NCBI RefSeq assembly: GCF_000317475.1
Contig: NC_019763.1
Span: 62,001 to 126,000 of the forward strand
Source of the DNA: Oscillatoria nigro-viridis PCC 7112
GTDB lineage: Bacteria; Cyanobacteriota; Cyanobacteriia; Cyanobacteriales; Microcoleaceae
Direction: 5' to 3'
Length of the DNA stretch: 64,000 nt
Positions 38,101 through 46,389 of the stretch are shown in pieces. Position 1 is the first letter of the stretch, and each line of letters starts with the position of its first letter. A program made the position numbers and the translations under genes. Below the pieces are notes generated by a model, which had not been told where the DNA came from, did not search any database, and saw nothing but the letters and a program-made list of their open reading frames with translations.

Positions 38101-38167
38101 TTAACACTTTTATATGCTTAAGTGTTAAACTCATAAACTGTTAAACGTCTAATAGGTTTAACAGTTT
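38101..38167. promoter_or_regulatory. Inverted repeats upstream of parA (putative operator/centromere)
   Basis: Two perfect palindromes: TTAACACTT (38101-38109) with AAGTGTTAA (38120-38128), and AAACTGTTAAAC (38135-38146) with GTTTAACAGTTT (38156-38167). The 16 bases from 38147 (GTCTAATAGGTTTAAC) recur exactly at 36972-36987 at the end of the ParB-position gene, and GTTAAACAGTTAAAC occurs at 38579-38593. Repeats on both sides of a short parA operon suggest a parS-like site. Confidence 0.7.
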
Positions 38168-39232
38168 AATGACAAGTCTGAGGTCAGCCGCAGATTGGCA
38201 GTTACAGCACGAGTGAGGTAAGTAGGTAGGCGGAACCCATTTCTTGATGAAACCGGGTTTCTAGGGTGTACTTCATAACCCTCTTCTGTCACTCTGGGAA
38301 AATCAAAGTGAGAGCCAAACTTTAACTGTAGATAAAGCGGGGATTTGAGCGTTTATTTCCTAACAGAATGGCGAAATCAAAATTTTTGATAAAAGCCTTA
38401 TGCTCTAAGGATTCCAGATTATTCTTTCCCGAAAGTTACAAAAAAGGGATAAACCTGCAATTTGCTGCTGGCTGTATAGTCTGGGGTTTTTTGTCTGACT
38501 GGTTAGACCCAAAGTCAACTGGGGCGATTGCTCTTTTGGGTAACGATCAAACGATCAATCGCTAGCTTGCCGTAATTGGTTAAACAGTTAAACGTATTAT
38601 ACCTTTAGCTGTTTAGATGAATATCCTATAACTGGCTTTTCAGGCAACTGAAGCGATGTCGCGCTGGGGCATAGCGTTCCGTTAACTGCGATCTCCGTGC
38701 TACCTGCTGATAGCTCAACAAATGCCTTGGCTTTCTTGAGGCGATCGCACCACCCTCAGTTAGGATATCCGCGATCGCACGGCTGCCTGCTCTCCCTAGA
38801 TAACTCAATCGTATAGGGTCAAGGTTGAATGGCAGATAATGTTATTCAGGGTGAAGGTTGCACGGTCAGAGAAAGCAAATTCGACTTCTTTTTCGGGCGC
38901 GTTAAGTTAAGTAGGCGCTGTAAAACGCAATTATGTAAACGATTGTAAAGTATCCCAATTCCCTAAGCATGGCTAAGTCAGCCCTGTTTACATACAGTTA
39001 CATAGTTGAGTTTAATTCCGCCTACCTACTTAAACTCCCTCTTAATTAATTCCTTTAAAAGCTCCACTCTTCAACAAAAATTGAAGGAGAAACGGCAGCA
39101 TCTGTTGATGCTCCCGCACTTGCAGCAATTTCTAGGGGCCAGTCAAACTTTTTTTGTTGTGATTGCACTAATTGTCCGACAATTAAGAGGAATTCCTAGA
39201 ATTGCTGTTCTGACAATTTCATAGGTCGTCCT
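38168..39232. other. Intergenic region between parA and the recombinase, with inverted repeats
   Basis: No convincing gene; short frames at 38368-38565 and 39006-39224 lack protein-like features. A 17-bp perfect inverted repeat (38219-38235 and 39016-39032, TTCCGCCTACCTACTTA) encloses about 780 bp. Within it TATGTAAAC (38932-38940) pairs with GTTTACATA (38986-38994). Being next to a tyrosine recombinase, these may be recombination sites. Two HIP1 palindromes lie near 38745 and 38775. Confidence 0.5.
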
Positions 39233-40183
39233 TTGAACGCTGTTACCTCAGATTTAACGCTCTTGTTGCCACAGCCTCTGCCGCTGACTTGTCACCCGGT
39301 GGCGGTGTACCTTTCTCTGTTGGCACCCGGCTCACAGCCGACGATGCGGCAGTCTCTTGATGCGATCGCGTCTTTGCTGACGGAGGGGCAGTGCGACGCG
39401 ATGACGCTGAATTGGGCGACGCTGCGCTACCAGCACACGGCTGCGGTGCAAGGGGCATTGATAGCACAGCACTCTCCGGCTACTGCTAAAAAGATGATGT
39501 GTGCTCTGAAGCGGGTGTTGAAAGAATCACTGCGGCTGGATTTGATGAGCGCGACTGACTATGCCAAGGCGATCGATTTGCCTAAAATTAGGACATCTGA
39601 CAAACTCAGGGGGCGGGCCTTGAGCGCTGATGAAATTGCCACTCTGTTTGAGGTGTGCCACAATGACTCGACTCCGGCAGGCGCTCGCGATGCGGCTCTG
39701 CTGGCGATTCTGCGGGTGGGTTTGCGCCGGGCTGAAGTAGTGAAGCTGGAATTGAGGGACTTTAGTGCTCGCACGGGTGCTATGAAGGTACGAGGCGGTA
39801 AGGGGAACAAAGACCGCACGGTGTACCTTCCTGGCGATGCTGTGAAGGTGGTGGAAGATTGGCTCGTGGTTCGGGGTCGGGAAGCGGGAGCGTTGTTGTG
39901 TCCGGCCTGGAAGATGGGTCGGATACATATCAGACCGCTAACACCGCAGGCGGTATTAGTGATTTTGCAAAAGCGGGCAATAGAGGCGGGGGTGGAGTCG
40001 TTTTCTCCTCACGATTTCCGCCGGACTTTTTGCTCGGATTTGCTAGATGCTGGAGTTGATATCGTGACTGTGGCGGAGCTGGCGGGGCATTCTTCGCCTG
40101 CAATTGTGGCTAAATATGACCGCCGGGGAGAGGAAAGGAAGCGGCTCGCTGTGGAGCTGTTGTCGATTCGGAACAAGCGTTGA
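39233..40183 (+). CDS. Tyrosine recombinase / integrase (XerC/D-like)
   Basis: 316 residues from a probable TTG start. Catalytic residues of the family are visible: R165 in LRVGLRRAEVV, K190 in VRGGKGNKDRTV, H260 and R263 in SPHDFRRTF, H286 in LAGHSS and nucleophile Y295 in AKYDRRG. The N-terminal SAM-like core-binding part spans about 20-115. Length and the GKGNKDRTVYLP hairpin are typical of Xer-like plasmid recombinases that resolve multimers or move cassettes. The inverted repeats just upstream are candidate sites. Confidence 0.9.
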   Translation: MNAVTSDLTLLLPQPLPLTCHPVAVYLSLLAPGSQPTMRQSLDAIASLLTEGQCDAMTLNWATLRYQHTAAVQGALIAQHSPATAKKMMCALKRVLKESLRLDLMSATDYAKAIDLPKIRTSDKLRGRALSADEIATLFEVCHNDSTPAGARDAALLAILRVGLRRAEVVKLELRDFSARTGAMKVRGGKGNKDRTVYLPGDAVKVVEDWLVVRGREAGALLCPAWKMGRIHIRPLTPQAVLVILQKRAIEAGVESFSPHDFRRTFCSDLLDAGVDIVTVAELAGHSSPAIVAKYDRRGEERKRLAVELLSIRNKR

Positions 40184-40737
40184 ACTGCCAACAAGCGACC
40201 GTAGTCTGGGAGTGCGAATTGACTTCTAGGCTTATAGATGAAGCTGGGAGACGGAGCGAATGAGAGCGATGTACAAGGCAGCTTCGGCTGAATATCACTG
40301 CGTTATTGACGGGTAGTTGTTCATCGTCTCCACTTCACCTATAAAGTATTCTGCCGAACCCTAGAGACAGACAAAATATTTCACTCCTCAAACCGTCACG
40401 GAGCAAGGGTTTCAGGCGTTGATTATCAATTAACTCCCAGATTCTTTCAGTCAAGGCGTCAAACCTTTATCCCGCCTAGGTTTTATCCACTTGGGTATAA
40501 TGCTCAACTCTAGGGTTGATCCGTACTACTTTGCATCAAGTCCCACAGCGCGCATTAACGAATTTCGGAAACCCGTCAGGTTTCCAGCCCAACAGAGAAC
40601 AATAAAATGCCTGTACTCCAAATCCCATCCATCGCCTAAAATATCAGCAGGCTCTAAAAATCCAAGTTTACGATGGCATGGAGGTAAAGGTTGCGTCGAT
40701 TTGGGGCGGGGCTGTGGTGTTTAAACGGCTAGGAGTT
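40184..40737. other. Intergenic region, nothing recognised
   Basis: No gene with protein-like composition, no clear terminator and no strong repeat seen. Short frames exist but are unsupported. Confidence 0.4.
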
Positions 40738-41032
40738 TTAGTTTCCCAAGTTTTGCCTGCATCTGTCGCTTGATTTTCGGCCTCTTTGACTTAGCAAAGG
40801 AATCGTTTCGTCGGCTTTCGGATTGAGTCGCGGTGCCAGAACCGCCGCATGGAATTGAAAATAACCGCTCAGGGCGAGAGAATCCGTCGCCAGCCAAGCT
40901 TCACCACCGGCTCCCGTTACTCCGCCACCGCTCGCCAGACGCTCGCTCACCAGCAATTTCTAGCTCGCCCGGACGCACGTTGCAGACTGGCACATCAGAA
41001 GTGATGCGCTTTACCGAGACTAGCGACAGCAT
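40738..41032 (-). pseudogene. ParB-like small protein, decayed copy 1
   Basis: From ATG 41032 the frame reads MLSLVSVKRITSDVPV then NVRPGELEIAGE, matching the start of the related gene at 42356, and then stops early. The homology continues in another frame with SGYFQFHAAVLAPRLNPKAD and ETIPLL. The consensus of the two copies contains the ParB/sulfiredoxin-like signature GGFVIPPVLRRDGDGYKVIS. At least one frameshift breaks this copy. Confidence 0.6.
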
Positions 41033-41109
41033 TAGTTTCAAGGCGGAGATCGGCTTAGTAGTTGGTGCGGTAGCGTCGGTGTGGCGATCGGTTCTGGGGC
41101 GGTAGTTTT

Positions 41110-41240
41110 GTTTGTACTAGATGAATACTAGCATTATGTCTAGTAAATTTTTAGTAATAAAGCTAGTTTTTGTGTCTAGTATTTCTCCCGAGTCAATGCT
41201 AGTATTTTTGTCTAGCTTATGTACTAGATACCGCTAGCGA
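41110..41240. repeat. CTAG-repeat cluster 1
   Basis: Several copies in both orientations of a motif with core TGTCTAGTA/C (for example near 41138, 41169 and 41211), plus TACTAG half sites, ending with TACTAGATACCGCTAGCG. The cluster lies upstream of ParB-like copy 1. The same ending module recurs at about 41638 and 43032. Confidence 0.75.
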
Positions 41241-41269
41241 ACCCTCCCATCGCTGGGGGCGGGCAACTG

Positions 41270-41536
41270 TTAGCTAGCGTCCCGGAGATCGGACTCTGTG
41301 ACGATTGCCTTTAACCTCGCTGCGATTGCTGCTCGCGTCCCTTTTGTGTCGGTTCCCGGAGCCGATGCCAGCTTGCGGATTGATTGGATCGAAAGTTTAT
41401 TAAGCCGTCCCTCGATGTCCGGCGTTGTTGGCGCGATCGGCCGGCGCCGTGCTAGGGTAGTTGGCGCGGTAGCGTCGGTGTGGCGATCGGTTCTGGGGCG
41501 GTCGGAGTTTTTTCGGGCACTGGTTTTGTTTGTACT
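41270..41536 (-). pseudogene. C-terminal fragment of a coiled-coil/SAP-like gene
   Basis: On the minus strand the frame gives DIEGRLNKLSIQSIRKLASA followed by PGTDTKGTRAAIAARLKAIV and TESDLRDAS, stop at 41270-41272. The same sequence, frameshifted, ends the gene at 43080-43668. The GTRAAIAARLK stretch recalls SAP or HeH DNA-binding motifs. No start codon with a ribosome site is found; the N-terminal fragment lies at 41641-41799. Confidence 0.55.
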
Positions 41537-41640
41537 AAATAAATACTAGCACTATACCTAGTAGACATTTAGTAATTAAGCTAGTTTTTGTATCTAGTAT
41601 TTCTCATGAACCAACGCTAGTATTTTGTCTAGTTAATCTA
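41535..41640. repeat. CTAG-repeat cluster 2
   Basis: Motif copies near 41560, 41598 and 41627 (CCTAGTAG, TCTAGTATTT, TGTCTAGTTA) lie between the N- and C-terminal fragments of the coiled-coil gene. The cluster aligns over most of its length with cluster 1, so the two arose by duplication. Confidence 0.75.
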
Positions 41641-41799
41641 CTAGATACCGCTAGCGATGGGAGGGTTCGCTAGCGGTCGGGCAACTGTTGCTGATAGTCT
41701 TGGATCTCGCGCTCGCTTGGCTTGTAGGGCTGCGATTTGGGCATTCGCGGCGTCGATTTTTGAGGCGATTTGAACGAACTTGTTGGCTAACAGAGTCAT
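41641..41799 (-). pseudogene. N-terminal fragment of the coiled-coil gene
   Basis: 52 codons from ATG 41799 with AAGGA upstream. MTLLANKFVQIASKIDAANA and QIAALQAK match the start of the gene at 43668 (MINLLAAKFAQIA). The end runs into repeat DNA. It may still be translated as a short peptide, but I read it as a remnant. Confidence 0.5.
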
Positions 41800-41879
41800 T
41801 GTTCTTCGTCCTTTGGTTGTGTGTGCTGATTGTGAAGCGTATGTAGCGAGCGGTTTGTGTCGTTTCCGTTTCGCTCTAA

Positions 41880-41998
41880 CAAATACTAGCATGATGTCTA
41901 GTATACGTGAGGGCAGAGACACTAGACAAAAAGCTCGATTAAGATGCTAGATAAAAAGCTATTTGTGTACTAGCATAACGTCTAGTATATATTGATAG
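41880..41998. repeat. CTAG-repeat cluster 3
   Basis: Motif copies in both orientations near 41893, 41922, 41946 and 41976 (GATGTCTAGTATAC, CACTAGACAAAAAG, GCTAGATAAAAAG, AACGTCTAGTATAT). Situated between the ParB-like copy 2 end and the start at 41799. Confidence 0.75.
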
Positions 41999-42356
41999 TT
42001 TACGCGAACACTAAGGTCAAAAGCAACCCCATCCTTTGCAGATGGGGTCAAGTATCTGGCAAATTTCAGCATTCCAAGTTGAGCCAGCACCGCCGACTGA
42101 TTTTCACTTTCAAGCACTAGAGCCGGTATCGTCTCGCCGGCGTGCAGGGTTGAATTTTCGTGCCAGAACTGCGGCGTGAGGCTTGAAAGTGGCCAGAGAT
42201 GACTTTGTACCCATCGCCATCTCGCCGTAACACCGGGGGAATTACGAAGCCACCAAGAGCCAAACTCAACTCCCCTGCGATTTCTAATTCGTTCGCGTCA
42301 AAGTTGCAGGCCGGGATATCGGACGTGATGCGCTTGACCGAAACCAGCAAGAGCAT
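41959..42356 (-). pseudogene. ParB-like small protein, decayed copy 2
   Basis: From ATG 42356: MLLLVSVKRITSDIPACNFD, then NELEIAGELSLALGGFVIPP and VLRRDGDGYKVISGHFQ, a clear ParB N-terminal-type core. After this the frame is lost. The homologous continuation HAAVLARKFNP is in the next frame and DETIPALVLESENQSAVLAQ in a third, reaching a stop at 41959-41961. Two or more frameshifts make it a pseudogene. A hairpin ACCCCATC/GATGGGGT lies at 42026-42048. Confidence 0.6.
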
Positions 42357-42815
42357 TAGTTTTTTGGCTGGCGGAACCTGGAAGAGCGTCCGTTATCTCC
42401 CCGGTTCGGCGGTTCATCGCCGTTGTTGGTTCCGGTGGCTGTAGTTGGTGTTGCCGTTACTACGGGAGCAGTAACGGGGATGGCTGCTGCTGGTGCGGGT
42501 GTCGTTGGTGCGGTTGCGGGTGTCGTTGGTGCGGCGTAATGTTTTTTCGGTTGTGTCGATTGCGTCGGCTTGGGAAAAGGCGCTGCTGTTTCGGCGGCAA
42601 CAGGTTCAAGAGTTTTCGTGGCTTCTGCTTTGACAGCTTCGTAGCAGGATGTCCGCGCTTCCCAGTGACACCTGACAACATCGGCGGCTGTCTCCGACAC
42701 TTGGCAGACGTAGCGGTTATCCTCAATCAGGCGGGCAAAGGGACAGACGCTCGCAAGTCAGCGTGGAGGCTGTGGGGCGGTCGATCGTCGGTGTGGCAGA
42801 TTGTGTTACGTTCAT
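42356..42815 (-). pseudogene. Pro/Ala/Thr-rich protein, frameshifted
   Basis: Starts at ATG 42815 with AAGGA upstream (MNVTQSATPTIDRPTASTLT). The frame then shifts; the continuation FARLIEDNRYVCQVSETAAD and VVRCHWEARTSCYEAVKAEA leads into a Pro/Ala/Thr-rich tail. The stop overlaps the start of ParB-like copy 2, so both belonged to one operon. No function recognised. Confidence 0.5.
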
Positions 42816-42877
42816 GATTAGATCCTTTGGGATTTAGCCACCGCTTTAGGCGTCAGAAACTTTGGGCGGTGGTTTTG

Positions 42878-43040
42878 TCTGTACTAGACATATACTAGCG
42901 TTTTGCCCCGACCAATGTCTAGCGTTTTGCCAGCCATGTCTAGCGTTTTACCAACTAATATCTAGTATATTAGTCTAGTTTGTATGAGTATATTTGTCTA
43001 GTTTGTATGAGTATATTTGTCTAGTTTGTATACTAGATAC
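42878..43040. repeat. CTAG-repeat cluster 4, with tandem units
   Basis: Copies near 42883, 42917, 42938 and 42960 are followed by three tandem units of GTATATTTGTCTAGTTTGTAT type (about 42967-43030), and then by the TACTAGATACCGCTAGCG module seen in clusters 1 and 2. Confidence 0.8.
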
Positions 43041-43079
43041 CGCTAGCGATGGGATGGTGCGCTAGCGGTTGGGCAACTG

Positions 43080-43668
43080 TTAGCCAGCGGCCCGGATATC
43101 AGACTCTGTGACGATCGCCTTTAACCTCGCTGCTATGCTTGCCCGCGTTCCTTTTGTGTCGGCTCCGGGAGCCGATGCCAGGCGAGCGAATCGACGGGAT
43201 CGAAAGTTTATTAAGCAGTCCCTCGATGTCCGCCCCTGGTATTGGTGTCGCGACTGTCGGCTTGCGAAAAGGCGCTTCCGTGGTAGCAGCAACCTCAACG
43301 TCAATTGCCGGGTCAATCTCAGGCTCTGCCCAAGTTTCCGGCGCAATTCGGTGCGGTAGGTTCCGGCTCGATCGGCTCAGTCGCTTTTGCGAAGGCCGGG
43401 GAGAGAATGCCGATCGCCGAGGAGTTGAATTTGCTCTCGTTAGCCGCTTGGAAAACTTCCACCTGAGACGGATCGACGTGATGCAACATCATCAGCGCCG
43501 TGTCTACCTGCTTGAGCGCCGACTGGCAAGCTTGTTCGACTGATAGTAGTTGCTCCTGGTGTTCTTGCAGTTCGCTCAATTTTGCCAGTCGGCGCGGTGA
43601 TTTGAGCGTTTGTGGTGTCGAGCGCGCTCTGCAATTTGAGCGAACTTGGCGGCGAGTAAGTTAATCAT
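43080..43668 (-). pseudogene. Coiled-coil protein with SAP-like C-terminus, several frameshifts
   Basis: Starts at ATG 43668 (MINLLAAKFAQIA). It continues in other frames through SELQEHQEQLLSVEQACQSA and LKQVDTALMMLHHVDPSQVE, then EIDPAIDVEVAATTEAPFRK and DIEGLLNKLSIPSIR, and finally ASAPGADTKGTRASIAARLK with stop near 43080. At least three single-base shifts are needed, compared with the in-frame C-terminal copy at 41270-41536. Originally about 195 residues. Divergent from the RHH gene at 43890. Confidence 0.6.
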
Positions 43669-43734
43669 GGTTTCTACGTGTGGTGTGAAGTGTGTATGTA
43701 GCGCGGGTTGTGTCGGTTCCCGTTTCGCTATATT

Positions 43735-43885
43735 TATATACTAGCAATTTGTCTAGCAATTATTAGCGGTTAATGTCTAGTATTTGTGAGGATTAGCGCT
43801 AGTACATTTGTCTATTTTGTATTTAGACAAATATACCAATATACTGCTAGATTAGAGCTAGTACACCAACTAGACATTAAGTAAA
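43735..43885. promoter_or_regulatory. CTAG-repeat cluster 5 in front of the 43890 RHH gene
   Basis: Copies near 43757, 43775, 43812 and 43868 (TTTGTCTAGC, AATGTCTAGT, TTTGTCTATT, ACTAGACATT) reach to within a few bases of the start codon. RHH regulators such as Omega bind arrays of short repeats, so the gene product is the obvious candidate ligand; this is inference. Confidence 0.65.
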
Positions 43886-43889
43886 AACT

Positions 43890-44732
43890 ATGGCAGACAA
43901 AGAACGCCTTCAACTGAACCTGCGACTAGACGGACGGCAGGATTTGCTAGACACCATCAAAATCATGGCTAAAAAGGAAGGATTGAGCCTCAATGCTTGG
44001 GTTGTGGCGGCACTGGCCGAAAAAGCAGGGATGAAGCCTGCTAGACCTGCACCAACCGATGATTTAGAATCAGCAATCACCTCTGTACTAGACAAGGTAC
44101 TAGGCGGCAAACTAGCCAATATCAAGTCAGAGCTGAGGGCGGAATTGGGGGAGCTCGCCGCCGCTCGCGATCGCAACCAAGACGAATCGCTCAGGCTGGA
44201 ATTAGCCCAAACCAAGCGGCAGTATATGGAATTGCTCGAAAATTCAGCCGCTACTATTGGCAATCTCAAGAAGGAATTAGAGGAAGCGCGATCACAATTG
44301 GCAACTGTGCAGGCCGATCGGGATGAACTAGCCCAACTCAAGAAAGAAGTTAAGGAAGCTGCGACAGAGATTCACCTGGAGGAACGGTCGATCGAGACTC
44401 AGAAACTCCGCTGGCAACGTGAACTTTCTGATGCCAAGTCTGAGCTAGCCGACGCTAAAGCAACCATTCTCAAGCAAGGGGACAAGATGCGGGAATTGGA
44501 GCGGGGATACAATTTCAAGCCTAACCCCGCAGAGTCCGCCTTGAGGCTGGAAATAGGCGACTTGCAAGATGAGCTAGACGCTTACAAAAAACAGCAGCCA
44601 GCCACTGCCAGCGAACTACCAGAGCCAGCCGACTTGCTCAATCAGTTGAAGGGGCGACGTAAGAAATCTAAGGCAGAGTTAGCAGATGTTGAGAAAATCT
44701 TAGAAATCCTTGAGGGTAACGATGACGAATAA
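43890..44732 (+). CDS. RHH-type DNA-binding protein with long coiled coil
   Basis: 280 residues. The N-terminal 50 residues (LQLNLRLDGRQDLLDTIKIM, AKKEGLSLNAWVVAALAEKA) show an Arc/MetJ-like ribbon-helix-helix pattern. Residues about 90-215 form a long coiled coil rich in Glu/Lys/Leu, followed by a basic tail (GRRKKSKAELADVEKILEIL). Plasmid proteins of this plan (RHH or HTH plus coiled coil) include KfrA-type and segregation factors. It overlaps the next gene by 11 bp and is preceded by the CTAG repeats. Confidence 0.75.
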   Translation: MADKERLQLNLRLDGRQDLLDTIKIMAKKEGLSLNAWVVAALAEKAGMKPARPAPTDDLESAITSVLDKVLGGKLANIKSELRAELGELAAARDRNQDESLRLELAQTKRQYMELLENSAATIGNLKKELEEARSQLATVQADRDELAQLKKEVKEAATEIHLEERSIETQKLRWQRELSDAKSELADAKATILKQGDKMRELERGYNFKPNPAESALRLEIGDLQDELDAYKKQQPATASELPEPADLLNQLKGRRKKSKAELADVEKILEILEGNDDE

Positions 44733-45027
44733 ACAGTTTGAGCAATGGATGGATGCAGAGAAGGCAAAGCTTGCTGAGTGCCTGCGGGGTAGCGGGCGGC
44801 TAGATGAGGATGGGCCCGATATTCCCGGAATAAGTGGAGCCGACAGCTTGAAAGATCAATACTATTGGTTTGAGTTGGGCAACAACACCCCGCCAGCCGA
44901 AGATGGCATCGACTGGGAAACTATCGAAAAAGAGCTAAAAGCCTTTGCTGGCGAGGTAATTACCGAATGGTACGAAAAGAAGAAAGCCCAAGATAAGCGC
45001 GAAGCCTACGAGATGGGGAGGGAGTGA
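44722..45027 (+). CDS. Acidic hypothetical protein
   Basis: 101 residues from ATG 44722, which lies inside the end of the RHH/coiled-coil gene, implying translational coupling. Acidic (GRLDEDGPDIPGISGADS, EDGIDWETIEKELKAFAGEV) with no recognised domain. It is followed with a TGATG overlap by the 53-residue gene. Confidence 0.6.
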   Translation: MTNKQFEQWMDAEKAKLAECLRGSGRLDEDGPDIPGISGADSLKDQYYWFELGNNTPPAEDGIDWETIEKELKAFAGEVITEWYEKKKAQDKREAYEMGRE

Positions 45028-45188
45028 TGATGATGAACCAACTTGAACAGAAAACCTTTAAGGAGCTCAAAACGATCGCCCACCAGCTCAACGCCAAACC
45101 GACGGGGAGCCTGAAACAGCGCCAGACTTGGGAAGCGGCGATTATCAACCAAGCTCAAAAAATGGAGCCGCTTCGATCGACGCGGTGA
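45027..45188 (+). CDS. Small SAP-like protein
   Basis: 53 residues from ATG 45027, whose A is the last base of the preceding stop. LEQKTFKELKTIAHQLNAKP then TGSLKQRQTWEAAIINQAQK resembles short cyanobacterial proteins with a SAP/HeH-type helical motif, which bind DNA. Third gene of the RHH operon. The start could be any of three consecutive Met codons. Confidence 0.55.
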   Translation: MMMNQLEQKTFKELKTIAHQLNAKPTGSLKQRQTWEAAIINQAQKMEPLRSTR

Positions 45189-45218
45189 CAAACCCCATCC
45201 TCCGCACCTATTGCCTCG

Positions 45219-45422
45219 GTGGCCGGGATGGGTGTAGCACTCTCGACGATCGAAGCGGCCCTCGAATTGGTTGAGCGGCACTGCTACCCCAGTCTTTTTC
45301 GCAAGGCCAGTCCGATTGACTTAATCGAGAACAGTCCGGCGGCTCAATTGGCGGCGAAAGTGTTGCCCGGTATTTTGGGCCCAACAAAAACCCCCGGCAC
45401 ACGGGCGGGGGTTTCTAAATGA
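45219..45422 (+). CDS. Doubtful small open frame before the terminator
   Basis: 67 codons (MAGMGVALSTIEAALELVER, PIDLIENSPAAQLAAKVLPG) of plausible composition. The last ten codons run through the terminator hairpin at 45388-45414, which argues against it or suggests a truncated gene. No ribosome site. Confidence 0.25.
   Translation: MAGMGVALSTIEAALELVERHCYPSLFRKASPIDLIENSPAAQLAAKVLPGILGPTKTPGTRAGVSK
45388..45414 (+). terminator. Rho-independent-type hairpin after the RHH operon
   Basis: Perfect arms AAACCCCCG (45388-45396) and CGGGGGTTT (45406-45414) with a 9-base loop. Confidence 0.7.
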
Positions 45423-45550
45423 AGGGTAATTAATAATTGGTAATTGGCAACGGGTGTTACCCCAATTAACTTAACCACAGTGTAGCGGCTTAGGAGTTTG
45501 GGCGATCAGTACAATAGGTTTGTCGTTTCAGCAGCGGCGACACATTCCAA

Positions 45551-45588
45551 AAAAGAAGCCCCCGGAGATTCCCGGAGGCTTCTTTTTT
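45551..45588. terminator. Bidirectional terminator between convergent operons
   Basis: GAAGCC...CCGG / CCGG...GGCTTC stem flanked by an A-run on the left and a T-run on the right, so it works on both strands. It separates the rightward RHH operon from the leftward operon ending at 45616. Confidence 0.8.
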
Positions 45589-45615
45589 ATTCGAGCTAGT
45601 GTTCGTTTGTTGTTG

Positions 45616-46125
45616 TCAAATCACCGACAACACAGTCCGGCTCGGTTCATCTGTGACAAGGTAGCGCTCGGTTTTGTTGGCGATGTTCAGTGTGGCTATC
45701 TGTTCATGGGTTAGCTGTTGAATCTGCTGCGGTGGCTGCCAGCGATGGCCCCAGTTCTGCCGAAGTCGGGAAAGCGCGATCGGACTTGGCAGAAGTTCGG
45801 CGGCATCAACCCAAACACCAATACCCGATTCCTGATTGGTGTAATAAGTCTTGAACTGTTCGCGCGATACTTTTGCCAGCCTTCCTTGCCGAGATTCTTG
45901 CCACAGTCGATCGAGAGCTAGCAACTCACGCTTGATAACTTTGACTGTGCCGATTACTTCGCCTACTGGCAAAGTCGAATAAATGACTATACTGTCGCCA
46001 GCTTGGAGGGATGCTCCAAAACTTCCTTTCCTGAGTTCGATCGCCTTTGGGTTGTAGGTAAGGAAGAAGGCTCTTGCCCAGCGCGGATGTACGGATATCA
46101 GGAAAGTGTGGGAAGATTTAATCAT
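45616..46125 (-). CDS. ASCH/PUA-like domain protein
   Basis: 169 residues. FLISVHPRWARAFFLTYNPK, AIELRKGSFGASLQAGDSIV and IYSTLPVGEVIGTVKVI match the ASCH fold (beta-barrel, ELRK motif and the GD...IY segment), and VSREQFKTYY corresponds to the following helix. ASCH proteins bind RNA or modified nucleotides and some are nucleases. Last gene of the leftward operon, its start overlapping the previous stop (TAATG). Confidence 0.75.
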   Translation of the reverse strand: MIKSSHTFLISVHPRWARAFFLTYNPKAIELRKGSFGASLQAGDSIVIYSTLPVGEVIGTVKVIKRELLALDRLWQESRQGRLAKVSREQFKTYYTNQESGIGVWVDAAELLPSPIALSRLRQNWGHRWQPPQQIQQLTHEQIATLNIANKTERYLVTDEPSRTVLSVI

Positions 46126-46385
46126 TAGTTTGTACCATCCGGCTCTTTATCATCGGGATTGTAAAGACCATCAAAATCACAGTAATTGCACCCGCATCCT
46201 TCACACCGAGGGCATATAGCAAGTGCCGGATATTCAGCCTCAAATTGCTTGATAGTAGCCTCTACTTGCTTGCCTAAGTCTTTGCTCTCTGTGTAGCTCT
46301 CAAGCACCATTGCTGTGATGATTTCCTGTGCTTCCGGTGAGAATCCATCGGGGATGAATTTCGAGATTAATTCCTTAAGTGTCAT
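46125..46385 (-). CDS. Small protein with a Cys-rich C-terminus
   Basis: 86 residues from ATG 46385, chosen over the ATG at 46403 because GGAGG lies nine bases before it. The N-terminal part is helical (TLKELISKFIPDGFSPEAQE). The C-terminus has CPRCEGCGCNYCDFDG, a probable zinc-binding knuckle. It lies 4 bp after the ATPase gene and overlaps the ASCH gene. Confidence 0.65.
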   Translation of the reverse strand: MTLKELISKFIPDGFSPEAQEIITAMVLESYTESKDLGKQVEATIKQFEAEYPALAICPRCEGCGCNYCDFDGLYNPDDKEPDGTN

Positions 46386-46389
46386 TGGT

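Noticed and set aside
43108..43359. Rightward frames similar to each other at 41298-41549 and 43108-43359
   Set aside because: Similarity follows from duplicated DNA; the minus-strand reading gives a better helical sequence shared in frame at the C-terminus (GTRAAIAARLKAIVTESD).
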